A stretch of DNA of 64,000 nucleotides from SHVO01 sp964576515 (GCA_964576515.1 CAZNUW010000011.1:1-64000), one strand, 5' to 3'. Positions 52,932 through 61,812 are shown, counted from the stretch's first letter. Numbers and translations are program-made. Notes: a model not told the origin generated them from the letters alone.

Positions 52932-54097
52932 CGGCCGATGTAGAAGCTCTTTACCCCATGGATGACGCGGTCGATCTGAGCGCGGTCCATGCTCGCGAAG
53001 ACCGGCAGGCGCAGGATCGTCCGGCTGATCGTGTCCGTCGTATTCATCTCGCCCGCCACGCGCGTGAAACGTTGCCCCGCGGGTGTGCTGTGCAACGGCG
53101 TGTAATGGAATGTGGCCTCGATGCCGCGCCCCTTCAGGTGAGAAAGGAGGGTGCTGCGCGTCTCGGCGTCGCGTGTCAGCAGATAGAAGATGTGGCCGTT
53201 TCCGGATCCGAACGGTTCGCTCATGGGCAAACGAATCTCTCCGGACGCCTCAAGCGCCTCCAGTCCTTGACGATACGCCCGGCAAATCGCCTGACGCTTG
53301 GCGGTGATCGTCCGCGCCTGCTCAAGCTGCGCGAACAGATAGGCGCTGCTGACTTCAGATAGGAAGTAGGACGAACCGACGTCCACCCAGGAGTACTTCT
53401 GTATATCGCCGTCGAGGAACCGTTTCCGGTCGGTTCCACGGTCCCTCACGATGTCGGCGCGGCCATTGTCCTCCGGACGGTTCACCAGCAATGCGCCGCC
53501 GTGGCCGCATGTCGTGTTCTTGGTGCCGTGGAAACTCAGACAGCCGTAACGGCCGAGCGTGCCCAGCGGCTTGTCCCGATAATCTGAGAGCAAGGCCTGC
53601 GCGGCGTCCTCGATCACGTCGAGGCCATGCGCGTCCGCGATTTGTGCGATCGCTTCCATGGCGCAAGGCTGGCCGGCGTAGTGAACCACGACGATCGCAC
53701 GCGTCCGCGGCGTGATGGCCTGTTCAATCAATTTCTCATCGATATTGAGCGTATCGGGCCGGATATCGATGAAGACGGGCACCGCGCCGCGCAGCACGAA
53801 CGCGTTCGCCGTGGAAACGTAGGTGAACGACGGCATGATCACTTCGTCGCCCGGTTTGAAATCCAGCAGCAGCGCCGCCATCTCCAGCGCGGATGTGCAC
53901 GACGGCGTCAGAATCGCGCGTTGTGTATTCAGCGTTCTTTCAAGCCAACGCTCGCAGGATGCGGTGAACTTCCCGTCGCCCGTCAAGGTGCTCGAAGACA
54001 ACGCCTCTTCAATGTAAACCCGCTCCCGCCCCACTGTCGTCGCCAAGGTGAAGGGAATTTTGTCGTCCACGTGGGCGAGGCTTAACCGTGCGGTCAT
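52928..54097 (-). CDS. rffA: dTDP-4-amino-4,6-dideoxygalactose transaminase (WecE/RffA-like)
   Basis: 389 residues of the DegT/DnrJ/EryC1/StrS family, and close to enterobacterial WecE over the whole length: TGDGKFTASCERWLE, TPSCTSALEMAALLLD, EVIMPSFTYVSTANAFVLRG and HYTPLHSTPAGQ. The PLP lysine is Lys 193 in FHGTKN, with Asp 164 in VIEDAAQ. It transfers an amino group to dTDP-4-keto-6-deoxyglucose for a surface polysaccharide. Other genes of that pathway are absent from the window. Its start overlaps the stop of the coiled-coil gene (ATGA), so the two are translationally coupled. Confidence 0.93.
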   Translation of the reverse strand: MTARLSLAHVDDKIPFTLATTVGRERVYIEEALSSSTLTGDGKFTASCERWLERTLNTQRAILTPSCTSALEMAALLLDFKPGDEVIMPSFTYVSTANAFVLRGAVPVFIDIRPDTLNIDEKLIEQAITPRTRAIVVVHYAGQPCAMEAIAQIADAHGLDVIEDAAQALLSDYRDKPLGTLGRYGCLSFHGTKNTTCGHGGALLVNRPEDNGRADIVRDRGTDRKRFLDGDIQKYSWVDVGSSYFLSEVSSAYLFAQLEQARTITAKRQAICRAYRQGLEALEASGEIRLPMSEPFGSGNGHIFYLLTRDAETRSTLLSHLKGRGIEATFHYTPLHSTPAGQRFTRVAGEMNTTDTISRTILRLPVFASMDRAQIDRVIHGVKSFYIGR

Positions 54098-54375
54098 CGG
54101 CGGCGCGCGCGCGGCTTATTGGCCGCTTCGAGTTGTTCTTGCGCCTTTGCCAATTGAATTTGGAATTCCTGCGCCTTCACGTTGGCACTCTTCACCGCGC
54201 CGGAAAGCTCGGCGTTCTTCGCCGCCAAATCGTCGCGTTCTTTCAAGAGCAGGCCGTTCGCCTGGCGATAGGCATCCAGCTTCCCGGTCTGACCGTAGGC
54301 GTAATACCCGGTCGCCCCAAGCGCCACCACTGTTACAAACAATAGAAATCGAACGATTCCGTCGGCTGAAGACAT
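54094..54375 (-). CDS. small membrane-anchored coiled-coil protein A
   Basis: A 93-residue protein with one membrane helix (about 7-27, VRFLLFVTVVALGATGYYAY) and a coiled coil from residue 35 to 85 (KERDDLAAKNAELSGAVKSA), ending in a basic PRARRR. The helix end VVALGATGYYAYGQ matches a paralogue at 58163-58426 (VVALGASGYYGFSQ). The ATG at 54375 precedes the helix; a longer frame from 54417 adds 14 residues. Coupled by ATGA overlap to the WecE-like gene downstream. Function unknown. Confidence 0.82.
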   Translation of the reverse strand: MSSADGIVRFLLFVTVVALGATGYYAYGQTGKLDAYRQANGLLLKERDDLAAKNAELSGAVKSANVKAQEFQIQLAKAQEQLEAANKPRARRR

Positions 54376-54520
54376 GCTTGCACCCCCGTCGAAGAAAGTA
54401 TTTTCCGATAACCCCAAGGAAGGGAACGCGAAAGCAGGGAGAGCCGTAAGGGTTTCCCGTATCCCGCTTCAGGGCCGGCTCCCGTAGGTTTTGGGCGCGG
54501 GTCAACGAAGGGGTTTGTTC

Positions 54521-55738
54521 ATGAAAATCGCGGTTTGCGTGCCGCCGGCCGGCGCCGATTGCTATGGCCATCATACGCGTTACGCCGAAAAGATCGCCGA
54601 GGTCGGCGCCGAACGGGCTATCCCCGTCGAAATCCTGCGCTACACGGACGCCGACTTCTTTGCGCGCCTATTCACATGCCTTCAGGACGAGGAGTGCGTC
54701 GTCCACTTCCACTGCTATCTCTACGACATGAAGGTCCAGTCCACGACCGTTGCGGCCAATGCCCGCCACGTTCTGGACGACGCGCGCGCGCGCACCATCG
54801 CAACGATCTCGGACCATCCCTTCGCGGGCTTTATGCACGCAATGGTTCAGAACGCCCATCCCGAGACGAAATTCATCGTCATCGACAAAACCTTCCCGGA
54901 CGAGATGCGCTACATGAACCCGGCGCTCGCCCAGTCGGAGTTCAATCATCTGCCCTTCGTTCCGCCCGTCAGCTTCGACGACGACCGCCGCGTCGATTTC
55001 GACGAACGGGCCTACGACCTCGTTCTGCCCTTGTTCATGATCGACACGAGCAAAGTCAGCATTGCGTCCTTGCTGGGACCCGGGATCGATCCTTGGTTCG
55101 TGCGGGTCGTCACCGCGACCTACGAAATCGCGCGCAGCGATTTGTCGCGCAATCCGTTCCACATTTTGGACGAATGCATGCGCGCCGAAACCGGCGGCGG
55201 CTTGGACGGTCTGCGCAAACTCCAGCCTGAATCTGTGCCTGTCATCCTCAACGTGCTGGGCAGCCTCGACGGGCTGGTCCGTCAGGAGCGCCGCGCCTCG
55301 ATGGTGAGTTCCCTCTTACGCCGCGTCGGAGACCTGCGCGTCGGCGTGCTGGGGCAGCCCATCCCCTCCCTTCAGATCGACGAGAACGTGGAGTTCCTGG
55401 GCGGACAAGACGCCCGGACCACGTCCACCCTCATGGCCAACAGCAGGGCCGTGCTGAATTGCAGCCCCAGCTATCCAACCAGCGTGCCGGAGCGCGTGAC
55501 CGTGGGCATGCTGTACGACAGTTGCGTCATCACCGACATAAACCCTTGTATTACAGAGACCTTCTCCGAGGATGACTTTATCTCCTACACGCCAGAGTCG
55601 GACATGACGCTCGAGGATATGTTCGCCGCGCACGACACCAAGGAAATAGCGCTGCAATCGGGCAAACGCGCCCGTGAAAGCGCCCGTTTCTCGTGGCCGA
55701 CGTATTTCGATACGGTCATGCAAGTCGCTCAGGCGTGA
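54521..55738 (+). CDS. glycosyltransferase-like protein (CgeB/GT4-like C-terminal domain)
   Basis: 405 residues, no signal peptide. The C-terminal part reads like the Glyco_trans_1_2/CgeB type: FLGGQDARTTSTLMANSRAVLN, then SVPERVTVGMLYDSCVITDI and a DDFISYTPESDMTLEDMFAA region. The N-terminal part begins MKIAVCVPPAGADCYGHH and has no clear match. A sugar transferase acting in the cytoplasm is likely, donor and acceptor unknown. It is divergent from the small coiled-coil gene and its WecE-like partner, a natural neighbour for a surface-sugar gene set. The ATG at 54521 follows CGAAGGGG. Confidence 0.72.
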   Translation: MKIAVCVPPAGADCYGHHTRYAEKIAEVGAERAIPVEILRYTDADFFARLFTCLQDEECVVHFHCYLYDMKVQSTTVAANARHVLDDARARTIATISDHPFAGFMHAMVQNAHPETKFIVIDKTFPDEMRYMNPALAQSEFNHLPFVPPVSFDDDRRVDFDERAYDLVLPLFMIDTSKVSIASLLGPGIDPWFVRVVTATYEIARSDLSRNPFHILDECMRAETGGGLDGLRKLQPESVPVILNVLGSLDGLVRQERRASMVSSLLRRVGDLRVGVLGQPIPSLQIDENVEFLGGQDARTTSTLMANSRAVLNCSPSYPTSVPERVTVGMLYDSCVITDINPCITETFSEDDFISYTPESDMTLEDMFAAHDTKEIALQSGKRARESARFSWPTYFDTVMQVAQA

Positions 55739-55818
55739 ACCGGCGCCACCTCTAGGTTGTAGCCACAGCCGCCGTTCACGGATAAAACTCGTGGGATGGC
55801 ATCGATGCGAAAAACCAC

Positions 55819-57450
55819 GTGACCGCCGAAGCCCTTACCGCTCAAACGTCGCGCGCCGGCGGCCTCTGGCGCCTGCGCTGGCCGGACGTCGTCACGGCCA
55901 TCCTGTTCCTGGCGATGATCGGGCTCGACCGCCTGACGTTGCTGGCGCCGATCCATATGACCCCGATCTCGCCGTGGAACCCCCTGCTGGGGGTCTGCGT
56001 TGCCGTCGCCCTGTACAACCGCCGGCGTGGTGCGCTGCTCGCTTTCGCGGGAACCGCCGTTAGCGAGCTGATGGCGCCGCAAAGCGCACTGCCGTTGACG
56101 GTCGCCTGTCTCGAAGGCCTTGTCATGGCCTTGGAGACAACCGCGATCGCGGCCATCGCGCAGCGTGTCAGCCAGGCCGCGTCTCACGCTCTCTTAAAGC
56201 ACCGCTTGGTTTGCGCCCTGCTCGCAGCCCCTCCCATCGCGGTCGTTTCCGGCGCGCTCTACATTCTTGCGCTGACCGCGCTTGGCGTCGTGACGTTCGA
56301 GCAAAGCAGCGCCCAGTTGATCCGCTTCTGGGTCGGCAACGTCGTGGGCGTTGTGATCTTCGCCCCCCTGCTCGCCATCCGGCTGGTGCCCGGCCCGCGC
56401 GAACCGCTGACGCCCCTGCGCGCGCTGGAAGCGGTAGCACAGACCGCCCTGGTGGTCGCCGCCGTGTGGATGGCGTTCGGCGTCTATCCGCAAACCGCCA
56501 GCCGCTACCTTTTCGTCGTCTTCCTTCCGATGATCTGGATCGTCCTTCGGTTCGGGATGCGCGGCGCGATCGCGATGAACGCTCTCGTTCAAGTGAGCAT
56601 GATTGCGTCTTTGATTATCGCGGGACACTTCGATGTCAATGCAACCTTGTTCCAAGCGCTCCTCTTGGTCTTGGCATCCTCGGGTTTGATTTTCGGACTT
56701 GCGGTCGATCAGAGCAAAGCGGCAACGCTCCAGCTTCGCGCGCGCGAGGAAGAGCTTTCCGCAAGCTTGCGCATGGCCGCCACGGGCGAACTGGCGGGTA
56801 CGCTCGCGCACGAACTCGGGCATCCCCTGGGCGCGATCTCCAATTATGCGTCGGCGCTCAACCATGTGATCCGCCGCGCCGCGCCGGACAACGCCGAAGC
56901 CGCCAGCATCGGCGCGAAGCTGACGCAGGAGATCGTCCGCGCGACAGACACCCTCCACCGCATGCGCGAGTTCTTCAAGACCGGCGCACTCACGGTCGAG
57001 CGCACGGATCTTGGCGCCATCGCAAAGGACGCGGCGCTGCTTCTGAAGGAGAAATTGGCACGCAGCGGCATCAGCCCCTACATCGTCATTCAGGGCGGAT
57101 CCAACATCATTCTCGGCGACGACATTCAACTGCGCGCGGTCGTCTACAACCTGCTCGTCAACGCGGTCGATGCGTTGAAGTCGGTGGCGCCGGACTATCG
57201 TGTGCTGGCGATCAGCGTGCGCCGCACCGACGAATGGGTGACCCTGGAGGTCGAGGACTCCGGTCCCGGCGTCGTGACGGACGTGAGAGACGACATTTTT
57301 GAGCCCCTCGTGACCACGAAGGAAGACGGATTGGGTCTGGGGTTGTCCATGAGCCGATCCGTCGTTCATGCCCACGGAGGCACGATCGTTCTTGCGGATT
57401 CGCCACTCGGCGGCGCTAAGTTCATCGTCACCCTCCCGGCGGAAAATTAG
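55819..57450 (+). CDS. MASE1-domain sensor histidine kinase
   Basis: 543 residues. The MASE1-like sensor has eight hydrophobic helices over about residues 22-295. The kinase has the phospho-acceptor His 331 in GTLAHELGHPLGAISNYA, the N box YNLLVNAVDAL, the G1 DSGPGV and the G2 GLGLSMSRSVVHAHGG. The response regulator gene follows by 11 bp. MASE1 is an integral-membrane sensory domain of unknown ligand. The region is a standard two-component pair. Confidence 0.95.
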   Translation: MTAEALTAQTSRAGGLWRLRWPDVVTAILFLAMIGLDRLTLLAPIHMTPISPWNPLLGVCVAVALYNRRRGALLAFAGTAVSELMAPQSALPLTVACLEGLVMALETTAIAAIAQRVSQAASHALLKHRLVCALLAAPPIAVVSGALYILALTALGVVTFEQSSAQLIRFWVGNVVGVVIFAPLLAIRLVPGPREPLTPLRALEAVAQTALVVAAVWMAFGVYPQTASRYLFVVFLPMIWIVLRFGMRGAIAMNALVQVSMIASLIIAGHFDVNATLFQALLLVLASSGLIFGLAVDQSKAATLQLRAREEELSASLRMAATGELAGTLAHELGHPLGAISNYASALNHVIRRAAPDNAEAASIGAKLTQEIVRATDTLHRMREFFKTGALTVERTDLGAIAKDAALLLKEKLARSGISPYIVIQGGSNIILGDDIQLRAVVYNLLVNAVDALKSVAPDYRVLAISVRRTDEWVTLEVEDSGPGVVTDVRDDIFEPLVTTKEDGLGLGLSMSRSVVHAHGGTIVLADSPLGGAKFIVTLPAEN

Positions 57451-57461
57451 GAGAAACAGAT

Positions 57462-58079
57462 ATGGCGACCGTCCGCACCATTGGAATCATCGACGACGAT
57501 GCGGCCTTGCGCGACTCCCTCGCGCTAGTCTTGCGCTTTCGGGATTTCGACGTCCTTGAGTTCGGAAGCGGCGAGGAGTTGCTCGCATCCCCGACGCTGT
57601 CGAAACTCGATTGCATGATCCTCGATCTCCGCATGAGCGGTATGGGCGGGTTGGATGTGGTGGAAAATTGCCGCGCCCTCGGAATCACCGCGCCGATCAT
57701 CGTCGTCACGGCGTTCGGGAGTATTTCGTCCGCGACCCGGGCTTTGAAGTCCGGCGCTTTCGATTTTCTCGAAAAGCCCGTTCACGAAGAACAGATGATG
57801 CGCGTTCTCGACGAGGCCTTGTCGCTCTCGGACCGCGACGCGGCCTTACGCGCGGAAAAACTGCACCTTGAAGAACGTCTTGCGACGCTGTCCGGCCGCG
57901 AACGGCAGGTTCTCGACGCCGTGCTGGCCGGCCGACACAATCGCGAGATTGCGGCAAGTCTCCAGCTCAGCGTACGCACCATCGAGGTATATAAGGCGCG
58001 CGTGATGGAAAAGATGCGTGTCTCCCGGCTCGCGGAACTTATCCGCCTCTTCGCCCGCTTGGAGCCCCCCACGCACTAA
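57462..58079 (+). CDS. FixJ/NarL-type response regulator
   Basis: 205 residues: a receiver domain (about 6-120) with phospho-acceptor Asp 55 in MILDLRMSGMGG, acidic IIDDD (9-13) and the KP lysine in FLEKPV, then a LuxR-type HTH from about 138 (LSGRERQVLDAVLAGRHNREIA...RTIEVYKARVMEKM). Layout and linker are close to FixJ. It should bind DNA as a dimer when phosphorylated by the MASE1 kinase encoded upstream. Targets are not visible in the sequence. Confidence 0.95.
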   Translation: MATVRTIGIIDDDAALRDSLALVLRFRDFDVLEFGSGEELLASPTLSKLDCMILDLRMSGMGGLDVVENCRALGITAPIIVVTAFGSISSATRALKSGAFDFLEKPVHEEQMMRVLDEALSLSDRDAALRAEKLHLEERLATLSGRERQVLDAVLAGRHNREIAASLQLSVRTIEVYKARVMEKMRVSRLAELIRLFARLEPPTH

Positions 58080-58101
58080 CCGATCTTCTCGACCGTCTCT
58101 C

Positions 58102-58140
58102 CAAAAAGAAAAGGGGCGCGTCCCAGGTGGGACACGCCCC
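58102..58140 (-). terminator. rho-independent terminator of the coiled-coil B gene (also serves the regulator side)
   Basis: A 12-bp stem GGGGCGCGTCCC / GGGACACGCCCC with one mismatch and a 4-nt loop. On the minus strand it is followed by TTTTCTTTTTGG; on the plus strand by TCTTAT. It lies between the convergent regulator and coiled-coil genes and could end both, better for the minus strand. Confidence 0.85.
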
Positions 58141-58162
58141 TCTTATCTGAACGTCGATCCGC

Positions 58163-58426
58163 TTAGCGGGTCGCCGTCTTCTTGGTCGTGGCGGACTCAA
58201 GCGTCGCGATCTTCGCTTCAGCTTCCAAGAGACCTTTCTTGGCCATCGCGGCGTCGCGGCCGAGTTCATCGGTCTTGGCGAGCAGCGAGTCACGCTCAGC
58301 CTTCAGCGCAGCGTGCGCCGCGCGATAATCTTCAACCTTCTGGTGTTGGCTGAAACCGTAGTAGCCGCTCGCGCCCAGGGCGACGACAGCGGCGAAAAGG
58401 ATAGGACGCATGATACCGGATGACAT
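58163..58426 (-). CDS. small membrane-anchored coiled-coil protein B
   Basis: An 87-residue paralogue of the protein at 54094-54375: a membrane helix (about 6-26, MRPILFAAVVALGASGYYGF) then a coiled coil (HAALKAERDSLLAKTDELGR) and a Lys/Thr-rich end. Two small genes with the same fold 4 kb apart suggest a family, here one beside a sugar aminotransferase and one on its own. The ATG at 58426 has AGAGG at 10 nt. Function unknown. Confidence 0.8.
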   Translation of the reverse strand: MSSGIMRPILFAAVVALGASGYYGFSQHQKVEDYRAAHAALKAERDSLLAKTDELGRDAAMAKKGLLEAEAKIATLESATTKKTATR

Positions 58427-58594
58427 CGAAACAAAGCCTCTCATTGAGTTGTATGGTAGAGGGCCCCAACCCTGTTCTTTGGTTTGTTTTGCCCGCGCGG
58501 CAGTTTGCACATTTAGCCCGCGCGCGAAAGTCAAAATCCCGCGACGGGCCGACAAAGGATCTGGGGCCCTCTCCGATATCCGCTAAACCACTGT

Positions 58595-58915
58595 TTAGAC
58601 AGGCGTTGCGATTTTCATCAGCGCGAGGCCCGCGACGATCAGGGCCGCCGCGCCGATCCGCATCGCGTTGGCGGGCTCACCCAGGACGATGATCCCCACG
58701 GCGAACGCGCCCAAAGCGCCGATCCCCGTCCACATGGCATAGGCCGTGCCGAGTGGTAACGTTTTCATGGAAATCGACAAAAGGCCGAAGCTGATGAACA
58801 TGGTCACGAAAGTGATGAGTGTCGGCATCAGGCGCGTGAAGCCGTTCGATTGCTTCATGAAGTACGCCCAAACGACTTCAAACAGTCCCGCGATGAGAAG
58901 ATAGATCCAGGCCAT
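58595..58915 (-). CDS. sugE: SugE/Gdx-type small multidrug resistance exporter
   Basis: A 106-residue SMR protein with four transmembrane helices and the essential glutamate in helix 1 (GLFEVVWAYFMK). The GTAYAMWTGIGALGAFAVGIIVLGEP block is of the SugE/Gdx (guanidinium exporter) type rather than the EmrE type. A guanidine-II-like hairpin lies just upstream in the leader (see 58944-58957), which supports guanidinium export. An AAGGAGGG ribosome-binding site precedes the ATG at 58915. Confidence 0.9.
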   Translation of the reverse strand: MAWIYLLIAGLFEVVWAYFMKQSNGFTRLMPTLITFVTMFISFGLLSISMKTLPLGTAYAMWTGIGALGAFAVGIIVLGEPANAMRIGAAALIVAGLALMKIATPV

Positions 58916-58943
58916 GGCGGCCCTCCTTTGGTAAGGTTGTGGG

Positions 58944-58957
58944 CCGGGCCGTCCCGG
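58944..58957 (-). promoter_or_regulatory. guanidine-II (mini-ykkC)-like hairpin in the sugE leader
   Basis: On the transcribed strand CCGGG-ACGG-CCCGG is a 5-bp stem with an ACGR tetraloop, the hallmark of guanidine-II riboswitch hairpins. It lies 28 nt upstream of the sugE start codon. The family needs two such hairpins; a possible partner GAGG-CCACGT-CCTC (58992-59005) has ACGT in a larger loop and does not fit fully. A degenerate riboswitch or a chance hairpin are both open. Confidence 0.45.
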
Positions 58958-59138
58958 ACTTGAAAGCTATGCTTACCTATTGGGGCATAGGGAGGACGTG
59001 GCCTCGCTGGGCCCGTAAATAATCGCTTCGGAAACGACGTGCAACCCCATTGAAATACAACACAAAAAAAGGCCGGTCGCAGTGTCGGCGCGCGATATGC
59101 TCGCCCGTCCTATGACTGGAAAGAAGGAAGCTCGTCCA

Positions 59139-59561
59139 ATGATGTACGCGGTGCTTTGCTACCATACGGAAGATGTTGTCTGCGCCTGGACCAAGGAACA
59201 GGACGACGCCGTCATGGCGAAACTCTCCGTTGTTCATGAAAAATGGGAGAAAGCCGGAAAGTTGAAACCCTCGATCCGGCTGCTGCCGACGTCCGCCGCC
59301 ACGACACTCCACAAAACGAACGGGCTGGTGGTCGACGGTCCGTATGCCGAGACGAAAGAAGCCCTGCTGGGTTTCTATATTGTCGACGTCGCGGACCTTG
59401 AGGAGGCGCTTTCGTTTGCGCGCGAATTGACCGCCGCCAACCCCGGCGGCGCCTATGAGTTGCGGCCCATCCAGCTTTATTACCCCGGTACGCCCGTCGG
59501 CCCCGTCGAGAACGAGCGTCCCTATCCTGCGCCCGGCGCGCGCCCGGGCGTGGCCCGATGA
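59139..59561 (+). CDS. YCII/DGPF-domain protein of the ECF42 operon
   Basis: A 140-residue YCII-like (DGPF) protein beginning MMYAVLCYHTEDVVCAW, with a VVDGPYAETKEALLGFYIVDV block that contains the DGP(Y/F) motif. The ferredoxin-like fold is known, its role is not. In many bacteria DGPF genes precede an ECF sigma factor of the ECF42 group, as here. The ATG at 59139 follows GAAGGAAG; the ATGA overlap with the sigma factor gene shows coupling. Confidence 0.92.
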   Translation: MMYAVLCYHTEDVVCAWTKEQDDAVMAKLSVVHEKWEKAGKLKPSIRLLPTSAATTLHKTNGLVVDGPYAETKEALLGFYIVDVADLEEALSFARELTAANPGGAYELRPIQLYYPGTPVGPVENERPYPAPGARPGVAR

Positions 59562-60820
59562 ATGATCTCGCCTGGATCGAAGGGGCGATCACGGCCGCCC
59601 GTCCCCAGGCGGTCGCGGCATTGCTGCGCTATTTCCGGAACCTCGATACCGCGGAAGAAGCTTTCCAAGAGGCCTGCCTCCGCGCTCTGAAAAACTGGCC
59701 GGCGAACGGCCCGCCCCGCGACGCGGCGGCGTGGCTCATCATGGTCGGCCGGAACGCCGCCCTCGATGCGACCCGCAAGGGTACCAAGCTCACCGCCATG
59801 CCCGAGGAAGATCAGGTGTCCGACCTGAGCGACCGTGAAGCGGACATGGCCGACCGGCTGGATGAAACGCACTACCGCGACGACATGCTGCGGCTGTTGT
59901 TTATCTGCGCGCACCCCGACCTGCCCGCGACACAGCAGATCGCGCTTGCCTTACGTATCGTGTCCGGACTTTCGGTCAAACAGATCGCCCGCGCGTTCCT
60001 CGTCACGGAAGCGGCGATGGAACAACGGATCACCCGCGCCAAGGCGAAAATCGCCGGCGCCGGCGTGCCCTTCGAAACGCCCGGCGCCGTCGAACGCGCC
60101 GAGCGCGTGGCCGCCGTGATGGCGATGATCTACCTCGTCTTCAACGAGGGCTATTCGGCCGGCCCCAAGGATGACGAGCGCGGCGTGTTGGCCGACGAGG
60201 CCATCCGCCTGGGACGTCTTCTGCTGCGCATGTTCCAGACTGAACCCGAGGTGATGGGCCTTCTCGCCTTGATGCTGCTGCAGCATGCCCGCGCCCCGGC
60301 GCGCTTCAATGCGGACGGCGAGATCATCCTCCTGGAGGATCAGGACCGTGGTTTGTGGCGCCCGCAGCTCATCCAGGAAGGCCTCGTCTTGATCGACAAA
60401 GCCCTGCGCCATGCACAGAGCGGCCCCTATCTCGTTCAAGCCGCGATTGCCGCGCTTCATTCCCGCGCGAAGCGGTATGCCGATACCGATTGGACGGGAA
60501 TCGACGCCCTCTATGCGACACTCGAACGCCTGACGCCTTCACCGGTCATCACATTGAACCGCGCCGTCGCGGTGTCGAAGGTGCGCGGGCCCCAGGCCGC
60601 GCTGGACATGATCGCGCCGTTGGCCGGCCCACTCGGCGGCTATTTCCATTTCCATGGCGCGCGCGGCGCGCTGTTCCTCCAACTCGGACAGACCCTGGCC
60701 GCGCGCGAAGCCTTTGATCGCGCCATTTCGCTGGCGAATACCCCGGCGGAAGCCGCCCATATCCGTATGCATATCGACCGCCTGACGGCCGACGCCGCGA
60801 AGGCCCGCGACCCCGCCTGA
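59558..60820 (+). CDS. ECF42-type RNA polymerase sigma factor
   Basis: 420 residues: sigma region 2 (about 10-80, with AWLIMVGRNAALDATRKGT), sigma region 4 (about 110-165, SVKQIARAFLVTEAAMEQRITRAK) and a C-terminal TPR-like part of about 230 residues, as in ECF42. There is no anti-sigma gene; ECF42 proteins are thought to be controlled through this extension. The product should transcribe the DGPF and VOC genes around it. It overlaps the YCII gene by 4 bp. Confidence 0.95.
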   Translation: MNDLAWIEGAITAARPQAVAALLRYFRNLDTAEEAFQEACLRALKNWPANGPPRDAAAWLIMVGRNAALDATRKGTKLTAMPEEDQVSDLSDREADMADRLDETHYRDDMLRLLFICAHPDLPATQQIALALRIVSGLSVKQIARAFLVTEAAMEQRITRAKAKIAGAGVPFETPGAVERAERVAAVMAMIYLVFNEGYSAGPKDDERGVLADEAIRLGRLLLRMFQTEPEVMGLLALMLLQHARAPARFNADGEIILLEDQDRGLWRPQLIQEGLVLIDKALRHAQSGPYLVQAAIAALHSRAKRYADTDWTGIDALYATLERLTPSPVITLNRAVAVSKVRGPQAALDMIAPLAGPLGGYFHFHGARGALFLQLGQTLAAREAFDRAISLANTPAEAAHIRMHIDRLTADAAKARDPA

Positions 60821-60909
60821 AAAAATATTCAGGCCCCTGTCGGAAGGCCGCCTCCCCACGCGTCCTAGGGTCGTAACAGACACAAAACGCCGCAAGAAAG
60901 GACACTTCC

Positions 60910-61314
60910 ATGGGCTCCAAGGTTTTCATGAATCTTCCCGTCAAGGATCTGAAACGCGCCATGGCGTTTTATGAATCCCTCGGCTGGAAACACAACCCGC
61001 AATTCACGGACGAGACGGCCGCCAGCATCGTCATCTCCGACGAGATTTACGTCATGCTTCTCACACACGAGAAGTTCAGCCAGTTCACCGACAAGAAGAT
61101 CGCCGACGCGTCGAAGACGGCCCAGATGCTGATCGCGCTCTCGGTCGACACGAAGGAAGACGTTCACAAGGTGGTCGACGCAGCCGTGAAGGCCGGCGCG
61201 GCCGAACCGCGCCCTCTCACCGACTATGGCTTCATGATCTATCGCACCTTCGAGGATCTCGACGGTCACACCTGGGAAATCCTCTTCATGGATCCCGCCC
61301 ACGTTCAGCAATAA
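60910..61314 (+). CDS. VOC-family (glyoxalase-like) protein
   Basis: A 134-residue VOC protein beginning SKVFMNLPVKDLKRAMAFYESLGW with a C-terminal DLDGHTWEILFMDP, the usual last strand. It has one beta-alpha-beta-beta-beta pair of modules. VOC proteins bind a metal and act on small molecules, but neither substrate nor metal ligands can be fixed here. A GAAAGGAC site precedes the ATG. It follows the sigma factor gene by 89 bp. Confidence 0.9.
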   Translation: MGSKVFMNLPVKDLKRAMAFYESLGWKHNPQFTDETAASIVISDEIYVMLLTHEKFSQFTDKKIADASKTAQMLIALSVDTKEDVHKVVDAAVKAGAAEPRPLTDYGFMIYRTFEDLDGHTWEILFMDPAHVQQ

Positions 61315-61336
61315 GCCATTTCCAGGAGACGCCGCC

Positions 61337-61801
61337 ATGACCGCGCCCTACGAACTCGTGATCGAGAAGATCCTGAACGCGCCGCCCCGGAAAGTGTACC
61401 GATGCTGGACCGATCCGGACCTTATGATGAAGTGGTTTACGCCGAAGCCCTGGTCCACCGTGAAGGTGGAACGCGACCTGCGCCCAGGCGGCGGTTGCCT
61501 GGTCGTGATGCGCTCGCCGGAAGGCGAGGAGTTTCCCAACCCCGGCATCTATCTTGAGATTATCCCGAACCAGAAGCTCGTCTTCACCGACGCTTTCACG
61601 GCGGGCTGGATGCCCAAGGACGGCGCGCCGTTTTTCGTGGCGGAGGTCACGTTCGAGGAGGCCGGCGACGGCAAAACCAAATATCGCGCGGTCGCGCGCC
61701 ATTGGACCGCGGAGGCGCGCGACCAGCACGAGAAGATGGGATTCCACGAAGGCTGGGGAAAAGCCGCCGCGCAACTCGAAGACGTCGCGAAGACCATTTA
61801 G
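61337..61801 (+). CDS. AHSA1/SRPBCC-domain protein
   Basis: A 154-residue START-like protein of the AHSA1 family: LVIEKILNAPPRKVYRCWTDPDLMMKWFTPKPW at the start and HEKMGFHEGWGKAAAQLEDV at the end, the two ends of this fold. Such proteins are common in ECF42 operons. A ligand-binding or stress role is usual but unproved. It lies 22 bp after the VOC gene and 11 bp before the next. Confidence 0.93.
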   Translation: MTAPYELVIEKILNAPPRKVYRCWTDPDLMMKWFTPKPWSTVKVERDLRPGGGCLVVMRSPEGEEFPNPGIYLEIIPNQKLVFTDAFTAGWMPKDGAPFFVAEVTFEEAGDGKTKYRAVARHWTAEARDQHEKMGFHEGWGKAAAQLEDVAKTI

Positions 61802-61812
61802 GGAGCACAGCC

